From Aplectana chamaeleonis (taxonomy: Eukaryota > Nematoda > Chromadorea > Rhabditida > Cosmocercidae), in the NCBI GenBank assembly GCA_029168955.1, contig JAPDOI010000149.1, forward strand, positions 1,295,501 through 1,359,500: DNA of 64,000 nt. The letters are read 5' to 3'. A model generated the notes under the pieces. The model was not told the DNA's origin and made no database searches. It worked only from the letters and a program-made list of their open reading frames with translations. A program made the translations under genes and the position numbers. Below, one piece after another: positions 35,801-50,800 of this stretch; positions within the stretch are counted from its first letter, which is position 1, and each line of letters opens with the position of its first letter.

Positions 35801-38800
35801 CCAACCCTGTTTCCGCCCCCTCTCTTGCCGAACAAAATATTTGAAAAAATATCGAAAGATTTTACGCTCCCAACCCGAAAGACTTTTTTCGGTAACTTTT
35901 AAAAGGAAGAAAGTTTCTGCGGCGAATAGAGCGCGGTTTGCACCAGGGCGAGGTTACTTTTAAGCTTCGAAGGGTCGATCGATGACAAACAAATAGCAGG
36001 AAAAAAACTTCCAGCGCTGAGTTTTCTGGACACTTTAACACAGTTTCCAGAGAATAGAAATAGGATGTTCCAATGCTTTTTGGGTTTCCAGAAAACGTTT
36101 TTAAAAAAAGCCTCCTCTTGACACGAATCGTCCTGAGGCTTTGCTTTCACTGTAGCCTGTTTGCGCAGAAACAGGCTATTATAGTGAAAGCAAAGCTCAC
36201 CGATCTACGAGCTCTGAGAGGAACGTCGCGGGGAAGCAGTAAGGAGACAATTTTGACCACGTACAAGGCAATATTGCAGCCGGCGTTGGAGTATGCTGCA
36301 CTGGTATGGGAGCACATAATATCGGATTCATCGTGGACAAAGATGCAGCGGGTCCAAAATGCTGCTCTTCGGATTGCCGTTGGGTGTGCCAAAAGCACTT
36401 CAGTGGATCATCTTCATGTTGAAGCCCGAATTCCGCCAGTTAAAGAGCACTGCCAACTCCAAGCGCAGCAACTGGTTATTAACATTGTCAAGCAGCCTGA
36501 CCACCCATTAAGAAGGATTATGAATCCCGTGAGAGAGAGATATCTGAAGTGCTTTTGCGGATGCTCCCTAGAAAGTCAATATATAAAGATGGACGGAATC
36601 TTAACTGGATAGTCTGCGTCTTTTACGTGCGGAGCACACCAAGATCATCAGGGATCACTTGAACAGGATGGCCGTCAACCCCATATTGGGGATCGTACCA
36701 CCTATAGTCAGCAACACCGAGATGGAACTCGGTAGACAGGCTAGAAGTACCCTTGCCTCGTTACGCTGCGGTCATTTCCTTATGCTGATGCCATACTTGC
36801 ATAAGATCGATCGCAGTAAGCCTGACGAGTCCCCGGACTGTGGTAGCCGTGGCCACACAACTGAGCACCTATTCGATTGTCCAAAGAGGACCACCACACT
36901 GACAACAATGGATTTGTGGACGAATCCAACTTCGGTCGCCCGTTTCTTAAACCGTGGACAAAAGCCTTCCTGTAGCTGCAAAGAAGAAGATCGTCCTGAG
37001 GCGAGGTTGAAGACAACGGAATTGGGCAGCATCAAACTGGCTCGTTGACTGAATGCACGGAATGGGAGGCGCCTAGGAGCGGTTCGGCTGCCGAAATGAG
37101 TGGCGCTCCGGTGACAACGTGAACGCAGCGGCTACCTGTCCGCCGCGCACTGCGCATTTTGCCAACCAAACCGCCTTTAGGAGACTTCCATCCTGTGCGT
37201 TTGAGCAACAAATCGTTAAAATGGATTCACAATCAGCAACAACAATGGCTTAGCAACCTGACGACTTTGAAAAAGTGTTGAGTATCAGCTTGTAAATAAT
37301 TAAACAAGCAATTAGAAACTTCGTTTTCAGATTTATGAAAAATTTTATGGTGGATCGTGCACTCTCCAGTCCATGGAGTCGTTTACACTCCCACCGCTGA
37401 GAAGCCCCGCAGAGTGTATTTCTGTAATAGGGATCACGTGGCGCGGCACGATCGAGATTGTAGCTTTGCACTTAACCGCGCCACCCAGCGGCTGAAGTAT
37501 AAACGACACCTATGAGGTGTAGAATTACTGCGTTAAAATGCTGGATCATCGCCCATAGCTAAACCAAAAAAAGTCCTGTGAGCTAAAACTTTGGCTGCAG
37601 TTTAAGAACGTGCGTAGCGTATTACGTCTTTGGGTAATGAGAATTTCCTTCTGGGTTCATTTCGTGTCTAATTTTCGGGAGACTTTCATTTTTAAGACGG
37701 TCGTCTTCTTCTGAAACTGTTTTGTCTATTGATAACACCACGACTTTTTTATGTTTGGCCTAAAATTTTTAACAGTACCCTTCGAATTTTCACTTTTTTC
37801 TTCTTCTGCAGCCTCGAAGTGGTTTTTTGTCATAGGTTGAGGAACTGGGCGGCCTACACAGGATTCGTCCAAAGGTCCATTGGGGTTAAGGAAGTAGGTC
37901 TCTTCGGACACATGAATAAGTGCGCCGTGTCGTGTCCTGGAGCACCACAGTCCGGGCATGCGTCTGGTCGGCTGCTGTCGATCTTGTTGACGTAAGACAT
38001 GAGCAGAATAGAGTGACCACAGCGCAGCGAGGCAAGAGCACATCTGGCTCGTCTGCCGAGTTGAGACTCGGACTCGCAAACCCGGGGTGGCACTGCTCCT
38101 AGGATAGGGTTCACAGCCGCCTTCGTTAGATATCCTCGAACAAACTGGGTGTGCTCCTCACGCAGAAGACGAAGCCTTTCCATGTTGGAGTCGGCCCATC
38201 TCTGTGCATCAACTTTACGAGGAGCATCGGCGAACGGCGTCCTAATCGACCTCTCTCTAATGGGCTTCATGATTCTCTTTGTCGGATGATTCGGCTGTCT
38301 CAGAACATTAATATACATCTGCTGTGCCTGGAGTTTACAATGCTCCTTGACCGGCAATATGCAGGCCTCCGCGTGAAGATGTTCAATTGGGGAGCTCCTT
38401 GCACAACCGGTAACAATTCTAAGCGCAGCATTCTGTACACGCTGCAGCTTATTCCAGGAGCTGTCTGACATCAGGTGCTGCCACACTGGTGCCGCATATT
38501 CCAGAGCCGGCTGAAGTATTGCTCTGTAGGTTCTCAATATAGTCTCTCGGCTGCTTCCCCATGATGTTCCTCCGAGAGCTCTCAAGATATTAAGCCTAGC
38601 CTTGACGACAGTTTGTTTCTGTTCCGCGTTTTTGTGGAACTTCAGTGACGGATCAAGAATAAGGCCAAGCAGCTTGGGAAGTTTTGCTGCTGGCAACAGG
38701 TCACCATCCCATTTGACATCTGGATGGGCACTGTGTTCCTTGGTGTTTCTTGTGAACACTGAAACAGAGGATTTTGCAGCAGAGACTGTGAGCATCATAT

Positions 38801-41800
38801 TATCGAGGACGAGCTTCAACTCGACGAGATAGGCGCTGATCTTGTTAGCGGCTACCTGCAGGTCACGGTTCTGACACATGATGGTGATGTCGTCGGCATA
38901 CATAACAATCTTTACATCATTGGGAGGCTCGGGAATGTCCTCAAGATACAGGCTGAATAGGGCAGGGGACAACACTCCACCTTGCGGAACACCGGCTGCT
39001 ATTGGAATGCTATCGGATACGTGATTCTGGAACAGAACCTTAGCCCGGCGGCCTTTAGTGAACGCTGCAATCCATCGCTTCTGCCATGATGGTAGCGACG
39101 ACTTGAGCAGTTTCTCGGACAGCAGTCCTAAGTTAACGGAGTCAAACGCTTTGCTCAGGTCAAGGGCGACGGTCATCGTTCTCAGGGGCTTTCTCATGTT
39201 GAACCCATCGACCGCAAAGCTCACGATCTCCAATAGAGCAGTAGTAGTAGAGTGAAGTTTCCTGAACCCATGCTGATGCTGCTGCGGCTCATTTTGATCA
39301 GCCAGGTCCGTCACGATCAACTTTTCAGCTAATTTAGCGATGGGCGATCACAGGCTTATTGGTCGAAAGCCTTTTGCCGTGCTTTGGGACTTGCCTGGCT
39401 TTGGCAACGGTATCACATTGGCTGTCTTCCAAGCTTGGGGTAGAGTGCAGGTCCGGAAAGAAGTGTTAATGATATCTGCAAGCATCGGCAGAAGTTCCGT
39501 GGGAAGCTTCTTCAGGATGGCTGGGGAGATACCGTCAGGTTCTATGGCCTTCGAATTCCGCATTTCTTTGATAGCCTTCTCTACTTGTGTGAGAGTAGAG
39601 GCCTCAGAAGCGTTCATGAGCGGCAACCGGCTCAGCTCTCTAACCGTGACTCTGTTTTGAACACCTCGCTTGGTACGTGTGATGAAAAAATTCTTGCCGA
39701 ATGCAAAAGCAGCCGCTTTCCCTGATTGGAAGACGTTCTCTTCGAACTCAATAGCGGAGCTCATCGGGGAAGCGGACTTGCCGGAAATTTTCCTCAACAC
39801 TTTCCACGTCGTAGTTCCGTCCGCCTTGAAATTCAGATTTTCAGTAAACTTCTCCCAGCATTCCTTCTTGTTCTTATCCAGATCCTGCTTGATCTCATTA
39901 TCCAGCACAGCAATCTCCGGGTCTAGATGGTCTGCGGCTCTCTTCTCATCTCTGGTTCTTATCTTCTGCAGTATTTCCCTGCTGACATTTGGAAAAAAGG
40001 TCTTGACACGACCCTCAGGAATTGCTGCTTTCATGGCCTTGCGGATGGCACTTGTTAGATGGCCCTCTTTCTGATGAACATCACCATTCCATGGGTAGTC
40101 GACCGCATGGCGGAGTGCAACATCTCTGAACAGGGTCCAGTCTGCTAGGCCTAAATTAAGATAAGTATGATGACGAAAACCAGAGTAAGGGGCAAGAGAG
40201 TCAGAGAGATCAATATAGACAAAGACGGGAATGTGATCACTGGAGAGAGTTGTGGATGTGGACCACGTGCAAGCATTAGAGAGATTGGATGACACAAGAG
40301 AGATATCTGGGCTAGAAGGTCGGCCGTTGGCAGGGAGACGAGTTGGCTGGTCATCGTTGTAGATAACCAGGTCACACTCCTCAGCCCATTCTTCGACATC
40401 TTCCCCCCTGGCGTCAGAATCAAGAGCAGAACAGAACGTGTGAGCATTGAAGTCACCCGCAAAGACAGCTGAAGGGGAGAGTGAGCAGTCGTACAACTGC
40501 TTAAGGAGAGGAATAGGATTATAAGAGGGGGGACAAGATGATATAGGAGGAATATAGATGTTAAATAGAGATGAAGGGGTTTTGAGGGGTGGACAGGAAT
40601 GTACTCGAGAGTACCGTCCTTAGCACTTGTTTTATGCCAGGTTACATCCTTGCTGCAGGTGGCACATGGATACTTCTGCTCTGTACCTAGATTCCTCTCG
40701 ACGCCGACCCTCTGTAGTAAAATCCTCAGGAGAGCTGCGGCCGACCAGCACCTCTCCCATGACAAAAACCCTCTTCTCGGAGGGGTTGATGTCGGTTTGC
40801 ACGGAAGCGATCTTCTTTCCTCCACACTGCCACGGCACGAACGTACGACATCTCGGCAGCAATTTTCACTTTTTCGCGGATGTTTCACGTCCCCCTTTCT
40901 GTCCCGACGGACGGTAACCGCTTCATTCTGTCAAGTGTTCACTGCACGAAGACCCCAAGTATTTTTCATAGAATGCACGCAGAAGAAATTTCAAGTCGCT
41001 CAAATGATTTAATCCGTTTTATCCAAACATGTCCACAAATTTTTTATGTAGCTCATCCAAAATTATTTTGAGCTATATGGGTTTTCCCGCGGAGCTGCCG
41101 TGTCATTACGTTTGCAAGATTTATTTTGAATACAGATAAGGCTTCTTACCACTTTCCCGAAAAAAAATCCACAGAGGAACAGGTTTGAGAGGCTACGAAA
41201 AAGATCAAACATTGTGCGTCCGGCCAACGATCACACTAACGAGGTTAACTCTCCAGACTGAGTATACCTGCAACTGAGCTCCTGAAGGTGCTTTATTATG
41301 CATCTGAACTGCCACAGTACTGAGTTCTGGGGACGAAACGGACAATGAGACCACTCCAAGTATCTGAAAGCTTTTAAGTATGGCATTCCCAACCACTTCG
41401 AAAAGCACGTTGTTCATTCGAAAAAAAAAACCTCTGCACCCTGCAATCCACCATCTCGGCTTACAGTTGCAATCATCTTTTCATCTGTGCGTACATGGAC
41501 GGCTTCACGTTTCACATTGGATATCGGGGCAGCAGCAACTGGCACCCCACCCTGATCGCGCTGTAATGTTCTTTGTCTTACCAAAACATATCAGAAACAG
41601 ATATTTATACGCGAACATACAGCTGCCTTCTCCACAGGTGCAATCGCTTGCCCCTCCTGACGAAGCTGTTGAAGGAAAACGTCCTCGTCTTTCGTTTTCG
41701 CTCCGAGTTTCAAAGCCTGAAAATAACGATCCCATCGGAAAATAAGGAAAAAGTCCTTATCGTTCATACCTTTCCACCGCCAGCTCTCGTCGCTGGCGCA

Positions 41801-44800
41801 GATTGTCTAGAAACGGCAGCCTCTTGCACAGCAGTAAGCGGTGTCGAGGCGGATGAGATTCCAGTTCCTGATGTAAACGCTGCACCTGGAACCACGCTCG
41901 TGAAGAACTCAGTTCAGTTCCTTGTTATGAATACAACTTGATATCCAGCATAAACACGACAGGTATGATTGAAATAAACACAAATGTTGAAATTTAACTT
42001 AAAAAATCTTTTGTTCCTTCGAAGACATTTAATGCAAAAAGTTGAAGCATTTCATGCTAACGGTAGATCAAGCCTCAAGCAAAAAGACTAACTCGACGGC
42101 TTAAGTCCCTTGCTAAGCGCCTCTTTCTGCATACGTTTGAATTCCTTAGCCTTCTCGGCCATTGCTTGTTTTGCAGCACGTTCCTGAGCCTAAACCTACA
42201 CCTTGTATGGAAATAATTCGGAAATGCCCGAGACAGAAGAAGAATAGAAGTGACCTCTTTGATCTGAAGGAATACACGTTCTTCATGGGAATCCATCTCG
42301 GTGAATGTACGAATCTGAGCCAAATTCACACTTTCCCTGCAATGATCCGGAGACCGAAAACTGAGCGGCACCCAACGAATACCAGAGGGGCCCAACCTGT
42401 ATCCAAGGGTTACAACCTCATCAAATGCAAAAATCAAATCAAAGTCGTGCGCAAGAATCTCCTTCTCATCGTTGGAGCGGCAATATTCTGGGATCTGAAA
42501 AAGATGTACCAGTAGTCACTTTAATGGTGTCAATTAGGCAAGAGGCGCCTAAGGAGCCGTTTACACTCCCTCCGCCGAGCGGCGCGGCACAGCGCATTTT
42601 TTTAATATTGATCACACGGCGCGGCACGATCCAGACTATAAGGTTGCACTCCGTCGCACCGCTCGGCGGCGGAAGTATAAACGACGTATAACTCAGATAC
42701 GTAGCGGTTATTCGGCGGGGAATGTCGGTTGGTATCTGACATGAGAAAAAAATCGGGAAAATCGGGCCGCTGTAGGACCCCCTCCCCCCGAGTCAAGAGA
42801 AGGTCCTCTCAGTGACAAAATTATCCTCCGGCATCTGATGGATCTATTGGAAAAAGACACGAGGCCTTCTTCCAAGCCAGGCCCCGAACAGCCGACTGAG
42901 GCACACAGTGAGAAGAGGAGTCTTTTATACCAGTAACATTGTTAATATCCTCGTCTTAACATGTCGATGATCTATCGAGCTATTCTGCAGCCTGCATTGG
43001 AGTATGCTGCACCTGTCTGGCAGCACATCGTGTCGGACAGTTTCTGGACTAAGATGCAGCGAATTCAGAATGCTGCACTTCGAATAGCCACTGGATGTGC
43101 AAAAAGCTCACCGATTGAGCACCTTCACGCCGAGGCCCGTATCTTGCCAGTGAAAGAGCATTGTCAGCTCCAGGCTCAGCAGATATTTATTAATGTCCTT
43201 AAGCAACCTAATCATCCGTCGAGAAGTTGAACGCATCTTTTCCGCAAAATCCCGAAGCTAACAGTCTGCCAGAGCAAGAAGTGTAGGCATCCAAGAAAGA
43301 CAGATTATTGGAGCAAAAGGTTACTCTAACTTTCCTTTTCCTAATACAATAACACTCGATTACTTTATCAAAAGCTCATTACGAGCAAAGAGAAATATAT
43401 TTAATCGCAGTAGACCTGTACTTCCCTGGTATACATACTTTGAGGATAATTCTGGAATAGCTGCTTGTTTGAACACTGTGCTACTCCCCAATGCTCGAAA
43501 CTCACGCGCGTGGAGCGCAAGCTCGAGTATAAATGACCTGACGCGCTGCTGGTTCCACCATTGCGGGGTCGCTCCTAAAACTATCACAGTTTCACCATCT
43601 GGATCATAGCCCCGTCATCAACTTAATAGCGCTTCATATTATTTTAGTTCTGTGCCATTCTGCGCCGCATGAGTTTGAACATGAACATAGAATTTGCGTG
43701 GTAGGCACAGTTGAAGGAAAGCTTTGCCCAGCTCTACCAAAGCTGTGACACAGGGGTATTTTCAGTTTTCCTATACCATCTGAGAGATTCAGTAACGTAG
43801 ACCGCTGGGTAAAGGTAACCACTATAGGACAAAGATGAAGACTCGGCTTTCACAATTTCTATTGGGATACGCAGCGCATTCAACGTCTATTTCGTAGAGG
43901 CTCGCATGCTCTTCAGACTTACTCAGCGGGTTGCCGGGGACAGCCGATTTACCAGTCAGGTCCTTCATCTCCCTACACAAACCTGGTACCGATTCGAGGA
44001 TCCCCGAGGGATAGTACCAGGTTGTTCAATAAGTTTTGTCATTCGATAGGAAAAACACAATTTTATGGTTCAAAACAGACTTTATTATTCAGTATAATCT
44101 CCCTGAAAATTAATACGCTTAAAAATTTTTTTATAATTTTTAAGACGCTCCAAATGTAGCAGGAAAGTCGCATTCGAATGTTTTTGTTCCATTGTTAGCG
44201 AATGCGGCACTCATTGGGCACACAGCTTTCTAAAACCCAAAATTTCACTTAAGATATGGCTCACACTGCCTAATGAGATGTGCAGAGCCTCTACTAAATC
44301 TCTCTCAGTCAAACGACGATCTTCCAAAACCATATACTGTATTTTGGCTATGATTTCTGGCGTTGATGCGCTTTTTGGACGTCCTTCACGTGGATCGTCT
44401 TCAAGGCTTGTACGACCACTTTTAAATTCAGCAACCCATCTTTCTACTGTTCTGATTGTAGGTGAACAATCATTATACACTTTTAACATTCGTTCGTGAA
44501 TTTCTTTTGGTGCTACACCTTCCAAAAATAAAAATTTTATCAAAACGATAAACGATATTCAATTTTTTTCCATTGATGTGACATGGCGACTCTAAATGGC
44601 TTGTAAACAAAGAATGAATTGACCGATTGAAATGAAACTTCACACACGTTCATATGAAGTGTACCAACAAAACAAAAAAAAATTGGGCTAGTAGCAACTC
44701 CCTCTCTTATCGAACGACAAAACTTATTAAACAACCTGGTAGGTTTTGTTGTACTTGAGCGAGGATCGAGCCCGACAATGTACAGCGAACAGCAGCACCT

Positions 44801-47800
44801 CATGCTACTACACCACGTCATCTCAGGTAACCACCGTAACGAGATAGATGTGTTTACCATAGGGAACTGCAGAATATGTGGGTTAGGTTTTCTAAACCTA
44901 CGGGTTTATCATTTATGGGTTCGGCCTCCTGTTTCCGGGATGCATTTGCCATAAATCAGGGTCACGTCTTTCTCTGTTTTCTGCCAAAATTTGGCAGCCA
45001 AAATTTGTCTATTTTTACAGAAAAATGGCCAGAGAGAAAGTTCTGCACACCCCTGATTGATATGTGCGAAAACTTTTCCGCGATTCCGCCGCAATCCGTG
45101 CGAGCCCTTATGTTGCGTGCCACGAAATCCGTGGTAACGCCGAAAATTCGAATCATAGACATTTTTGCCCCAGACGTTGCACCAACAAGCCTTTTTCCTC
45201 CGACAAACAACAGGCACCGTGTCTGAGGACAGATATGGTCACATTTAGTATTTCAATCATAACAATATCAGTTGAGGAGTCTGCAACAGAATAAGTCCTT
45301 AACTCACTGGCAGCAAGCACATTCGTAACAGTGCTTGAGTTAAGAACGTAAGACGAAAGGTAGGCCTGACAACACAACGCCTACGCCGTTTGGAACTTTA
45401 AAAACGCTCTACAATTCCGCTACAGTTAGAGACCGCCCCTCCTTTGGCCTACTCCCAAAAAAGTGTTGAGGCTTTTTCGCCATCGGCAAAGTGTGTGGAT
45501 GGCTCAATAAGTACACCACACACATCACCGACGGTGAGGAAGGCACGACACTCTTGTTTTGAAATATAGAAAATAAGGGGCCTACAAATACGGGCCGGTT
45601 GGAACGCTATTCGCTATTCGAAGTTCGTGGGAACAGTCGAGCCGCTTCTTCTTCTTCTTCTGCAGCCACAGAGAGGGTCCTGTCATAGATTGAGGAACTG
45701 AGCCACAAGCGTCGGATTCGTCCACAGATCTACTGTTGTTAACGATGTCGGTCTCATCGGGCAGTTGAACAGGTGCGCAGTTGTATGCCCTTTATTACCA
45801 CAATCCGGGCACTCGCCAGGTCTGCTGCTATCGATCTTATGTAAATAAGACATAAACATGGGGGAGTGCCCGCAGCGCAACGAGGCAAATGTGCACCTGG
45901 CACGCCTACCGAGTTCCATCTCGGTTTCGCTGACCTCGGGCGGCACGACTCCGAGAATGGAGTTTACGGCGGCCTTGCATAAGTGATCCTTGACGAATTG
46001 GGTATGCTCAGCACGTAAGAGACGGAGGCGTTCTTGTTGTGCGTTGGTCCATCTCTGTATATTGATTTTCGTGAGAGCATCAGCAAACGGCTTTCTTATA
46101 CCTCTCTCTCACGGGGTCTAATACTCTTCGCGACGGATGATTTGGCTGCTTCAGAATGTTTATGTACAGCTGTTGTGCGTGGAGTTGGCAATGGTCCTTA
46201 ACTGGCAGGATGCGAGCTTCGGCGTGTAGGTGCTCTACTGGAGAGCTTTTAGAACAGCCTGTTGCGATTCGCAATGCTCCATTTTGAATGCGCTGCAGCC
46301 TGGACCAGGATGTGTCCGACACGATATGCTGCCAGACTGGTGCAGCATACTCCAGGGCGGGCTGTACGATGGCCTTGTACGTGGTCAGGATCGTTTCTTT
46401 ACTGCACCCCCAGGACGTTCCGCCGAGAGCACGTAGGACGTTAAGTCTTGTTTTCACTGCAGCTTGCTTCTGCTCAGTGTTCTTATGAAACCTCAACGAA
46501 GGGTCCAACACGAGTCCGAGCAGCTTAGGGAATCGGGCGGCCGGCAAACGAGTTTCGTCCCATTTCACCATGGGATGAGCACTGTGCTCCGCAGGATCAG
46601 TGGAAAAAACGGTGACGGATGATTTAGCGGCAGAGACCGTAATCAAGTAGTCATTGATCTTACTGGCAGCTACATTTATGTCGCGATCCCGGCATAGTAT
46701 CGTAATATCATCCGCATATGCAACGACCTTGATGTCTTGGGATGGAACTGGTAGATCTTCAATATACAGGCTGAAAAGAGCAGGCAATAGAACTCCTCCT
46801 TGAGGTACGCCGGCGGCAATTGGGATGCTATTGGAGACGTGCCCTTGAAATAGCACAATTGCCCGACGTCCTTTGGTGAATGCGGTTATCCACCGCTTCT
46901 GCCAGGGCGGAATGGTAGACCTTAACAGGCTCTCCGACAAAATGCCAAAGTTTGCAGTGTCAAAAGCCTTCGTTAGGTCGAGGGCTACACCTACGGTTCG
47001 CTGAGGTTTCATGGCATTGAAGCCGTCCAAAACATAGCTCACAATTTCCAACAGGGCCGTAGTGGTGGACAGTAGCTTACGGAAACCATGTTGATGCTTT
47101 TGTTTGCTATTATGTTCGGCTAGCTCCTCCACAGCCAATTTTTCCGCAACTTTGGCAATAGGTGAGAGAAGACTGATTGGCCTGTAACCTTTTGAAGTGG
47201 ATGGTGATTTACCCGGCTTCGGCAATGGGATGACGCGTGCTACTTTCCAATCTTGAGGTAATGTACAGGTGCGAAACGATGTATTAATGACGTCAGCGAG
47301 CAGGGGTAGTAGTTCACTTGGCAGTCTCTTTAGAACTGCTGGGCTCAAACCATCTGGCAGTACTGCCTTCGAATTACTCATTTCCTTGATCACCTTCTCG
47401 ACCTGAGCGTGCGTGACTGCATCATCTTCAGCCATGAGTGGCAATTTACAGAGTTCCCGAACAGTTATTCTATTCTGCTTCTCTCTTTTGTTTCTTGTGA
47501 TGAAAAAAATGCTTCCCAAGAGCATTTGCGGCCTCTTTCCCTGACTTGAAGACTCCGCCGTCGAATTCAATCGTGGAATTGTTGGCGGAGGTGTACTTTC
47601 CGGAGATCCTTTTCAAAGCCTTCCACGTTGCTGCAGCATCACTCCTGAAGTTCATCTTCGCAGTGAACTCTTCCCAAGATTCTTTCTTGTGCCTGTCAAG
47701 GTCGATCCTGATCTCATTATCCAGCTCGGCAATGTCTGGGTCAAGATGATCAGCAGCTCTCCTTGCGTCCCTTGTCCTTATCTTCTGCAGTCTCCCTGGT

Positions 47801-50800
47801 GACATTGGGAAAGAAGGTCTTGACACGACCTCCAGGGATCGCAGCTTTCATCGCCTTCCGTAGGCAGGGAGACGAGTGGGCTGGTCATCGTTAAGGATAA
47901 CCAGATCGCACTCCTCCGCCCATTCTTCGACATAACCAGATCGCACTCCTCCGCCCATTCTTCGACGTCATTTCCTCCAGCATCAGAGTCAAGCGACGAG
48001 CAGAACGTGTGAGCATTGAAGTCACCCGCAAAGACAATTGAGGGAGATAGAGAGCAGTCATACAGCTGCTTGAGTAGAGGGATAGGGTTGTAGGTTGGTG
48101 GACAGGATGTAGGAGGAGGAATGTATATATCGAAAAGAGAAAGTGGAGTTTCTAGAGGTAGATGGATGGGGATGTACTCGAGAGTGCCATCCACTGGAGT
48201 GTTTGGAATGATGTGAGAGGGAAGAGAGGACAGAACAAAAGTAGAGACTCCGCCTCCCTGAGATGACCTAGGATTATGATATGCAGTATAGCCCGGGATG
48301 TTTGGATGTCGAGAGGTAGCAGAGGGAGAGAGTTTGGTTTCCTGAACCATGATAACATCCGGGTGATGAGTACGGGCAGAGAGAGATAATTCAGAAAGCT
48401 TGGCGCGAAGGCCGTTGAGATTGATATGTACAATAGAGAGGGGGCGGTTGGTAGATGAGGAATTTGAGTTACTGGAGGCGGAGCACACAATACAATTAAA
48501 GGAAGAATCGTGGTGCCTCACAGAACTGAGACCCGAACAAGAGAAGTGCACCCACCTTTCGCATCCGAAACACTGGACACTGATTCCATTCCAATTGACA
48601 TTTCTTTCGCATGTCGCACATGGGTACTTCTTCTTCTTCTGAGCGGGTCCTGGGTTCCTCTCGATGCCGGCTCTTTGCAGTAGGATCTTCAGGAGAGCTG
48701 CGGCCTGACGTCGGTTTGCACGGAGGTGGTCTTCTTTCCTCCACACTGCCACGGCACGAACGTACGACATCTCGGCAGCAGTCGAGCCGCGAGACTCGGA
48801 ACCTCAGCCAACCGCCCCTGCAAGGGGATTCGGCGCCCATGCTCCAGGCATCGGTTTTTCATTAATACGGACCTTGGCTCCCCTGCCACAGCATCCGATG
48901 CCCCTTCTAAAGCATCCAGTACTCTCGTAGCAGAGACACCAGAGGCCATAACAGATGCATAGAAGCCTGTTGCAAGAACGGAGCGTCCCTCTTTTTTAGA
49001 GGTCAAACCCCGCGTCTTGGCGGCTCCGACAACGCTCCGGTCATCAGATCTGCTGAGTGTAGATAGACATGGAAGGCTTTGATCATATTTGGACTGATAT
49101 CAGATTGACAGCGGTTTTGTTTTACGCCTTTTACCACTTTGTAATTTGAAACAACACTTCGGAGGTGTTTTAGTGCTGCTCTCAACCTTCTATGGTTCCG
49201 ACGAAAGCGAAACCGGCCGAGCGGTCAGCCTCAATAGAGTGTATCGTCTGGCAGCGGCTTTACGCACTGGACATTAGGAAAAAAATCGCTCTCGATTATG
49301 CACGAACCCAATACTGGCATTACCCACTAAAATCTACATTGTGGAGTTTCAAAAAATTTAATACTTTCAGAATGCATACCACACGTGAAAACAGTCTCAG
49401 GGTTTCGAGATCCTCCAGAATGTTGGATGTCTTCGTAGTGATGAGAACCATGTAGAGGTTGTCCAAAGGGTGATAGACATAGCGAACACTGTCGGTTTCA
49501 ATGAACGTGTGCTGTCTCTGGGCTGGAAAACTATGTTGTACACACAAAACAGCAGACATGCTCTTACAAGTACTTGTACATACTTCTGTTAACAACCACA
49601 AATGTACAAACCCCTTGCATGAGAGAACTTAAAGGGCGAAGTTTGTGAGCATTCTTCAGAACAAAAATGAAAGCGTGAAGAAATGAGGCACTGTTAGCTG
49701 AGCTTGTGAAATGGACGTGAAACGAAGCGAATACAAAAAGGAGCTAAAACTTCCAACCAACCTGTTTTGCCGGAATCTAAATTTACGGAGATTAGAATGA
49801 AGTTAACTTTACTATGAATAAAAAATAGTTAAAATAGACGTTAACATGGAGAACACTAAAATGGGCAAAAATGCTGAAGAGCTACTGTACAAGATTGTCT
49901 CGTCGAGTGTCTCGTCAGCGCCTATCTCGTCGAGTTGAAGCTCTTCCTCGATAAAATGATGCTCACAGTCTCTGCCGCAAAATCCTCTGTTTCAGTGTTC
50001 ACAACGAACACCAAGGAACACAGTGCCCATCCAGATGTCAAATGGGATGGTGACCTGTTGCCAGCAGCAAAATTCCCCAAGCTGCTTGGCCTTATTCTTG
50101 ATCCCTCACTGAAGTTCCACAAAAACGCGGAACAGAAACAAACAGTCGTCAAGGCTAGACTTAATATCTTGAGAGCTCTCGGAGGAACATCATGGGGAAG
50201 CAGCCGAGAGACTATATTGAGAACCTACAGAGCAATACTTCAGCCGGCTCTGGAATATGCGGCACCAGTGTGGCAGCACCTGGTGTCTGACAGCTCCTGG
50301 AATAAGCTGCAGCGTGTACAGAATGCTGCGCTTAGAATTGCTACCGGTTGTGCAAGGAGCTCCCGGTGGAGCATCTTCACGCGGAGGCCTGCATATTGCC
50401 GGCCAAGGAGCATTGTGAACTCCAGGCACAGCAGATGTATATTAATGTTCTGAGGCAGCCGAATCATCCGTCAAAGAGAATCATGAAGCCCATAAGAGAG
50501 AGAGGTCGATTAGGACGCCGTTCGCCGATGCTCCTCGTAAAGTTGATGTACAGAGATGGGCCGACTCCAACATGGAAAGGCTTCGTCTTCTGCGTGAGGA
50601 GCACACGCAATTTGTTCGAGGATATCTAGCAAAGGCGGCTGTGAACCCTATCTTGGGAACGGTGCCGCCTCGGGTTTGCGAGTCCGAGTCTCAACTCGGC
50701 AGACGAGCCAGATGTGCTCTTGCATCGCTGCGCTGTGGTCACTCTATTCTGCTCATGTCTTACGTCAACAAGATCGACAGCAGCCGACCAAACGCATGCC

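Larger units (their letters stand above)
43240..44880. repeat. Dispersed repeat, copy B, split by a mariner
   Basis: It is colinear with copy A (19860-23220) but without the Mutator-like and GC-rich insertions. It contains GCCAGAGCAAGAAGT, TTGAACACTGTGCTACTCC, GAGTATAAATGACCTGACGCG and the SINE-like tail at 43925-44880. A mariner of 723 bp sits inside the SINE part. It lies in delta-COP intron 3. Confidence 0.7.
45640..48800 (-). mobile_element. LINE (NPGP family), copy 3, longest copy
   Basis: Order on the - strand: [17 protein letters not shown] leader, 2A-like [17 protein letters not shown] (48645-48695), PHD-type finger ([26 protein letters not shown]), endonuclease ([29 protein letters not shown]), RT ([40 protein letters not shown] at about 46700-46720) and knuckle [18 protein letters not shown]. 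Damage: a 35-bp tandem duplication at about 47898-47967, loss of the endonuclease C-terminus (no SDH motif), frameshifts near 47500 and 46085, and a 13-codon deletion after YADD. The 3' end is GGCTGCAGAAGAAGAAGAAG. It has the same orientation as delta-COP, in intron 3. Confidence 0.9.

Noticed and set aside
41380..41941. Plus-strand ORFs of about 120 codons
   Set aside because: They are antisense shadows of delta-COP exons 7-9, which are conserved on the - strand.
49320..49601. A 93-codon minus-strand ORF as a stand-alone gene
   Set aside because: Its conserved part is delta-COP exon 3 (49380-49522) with correct splice sites at both ends.
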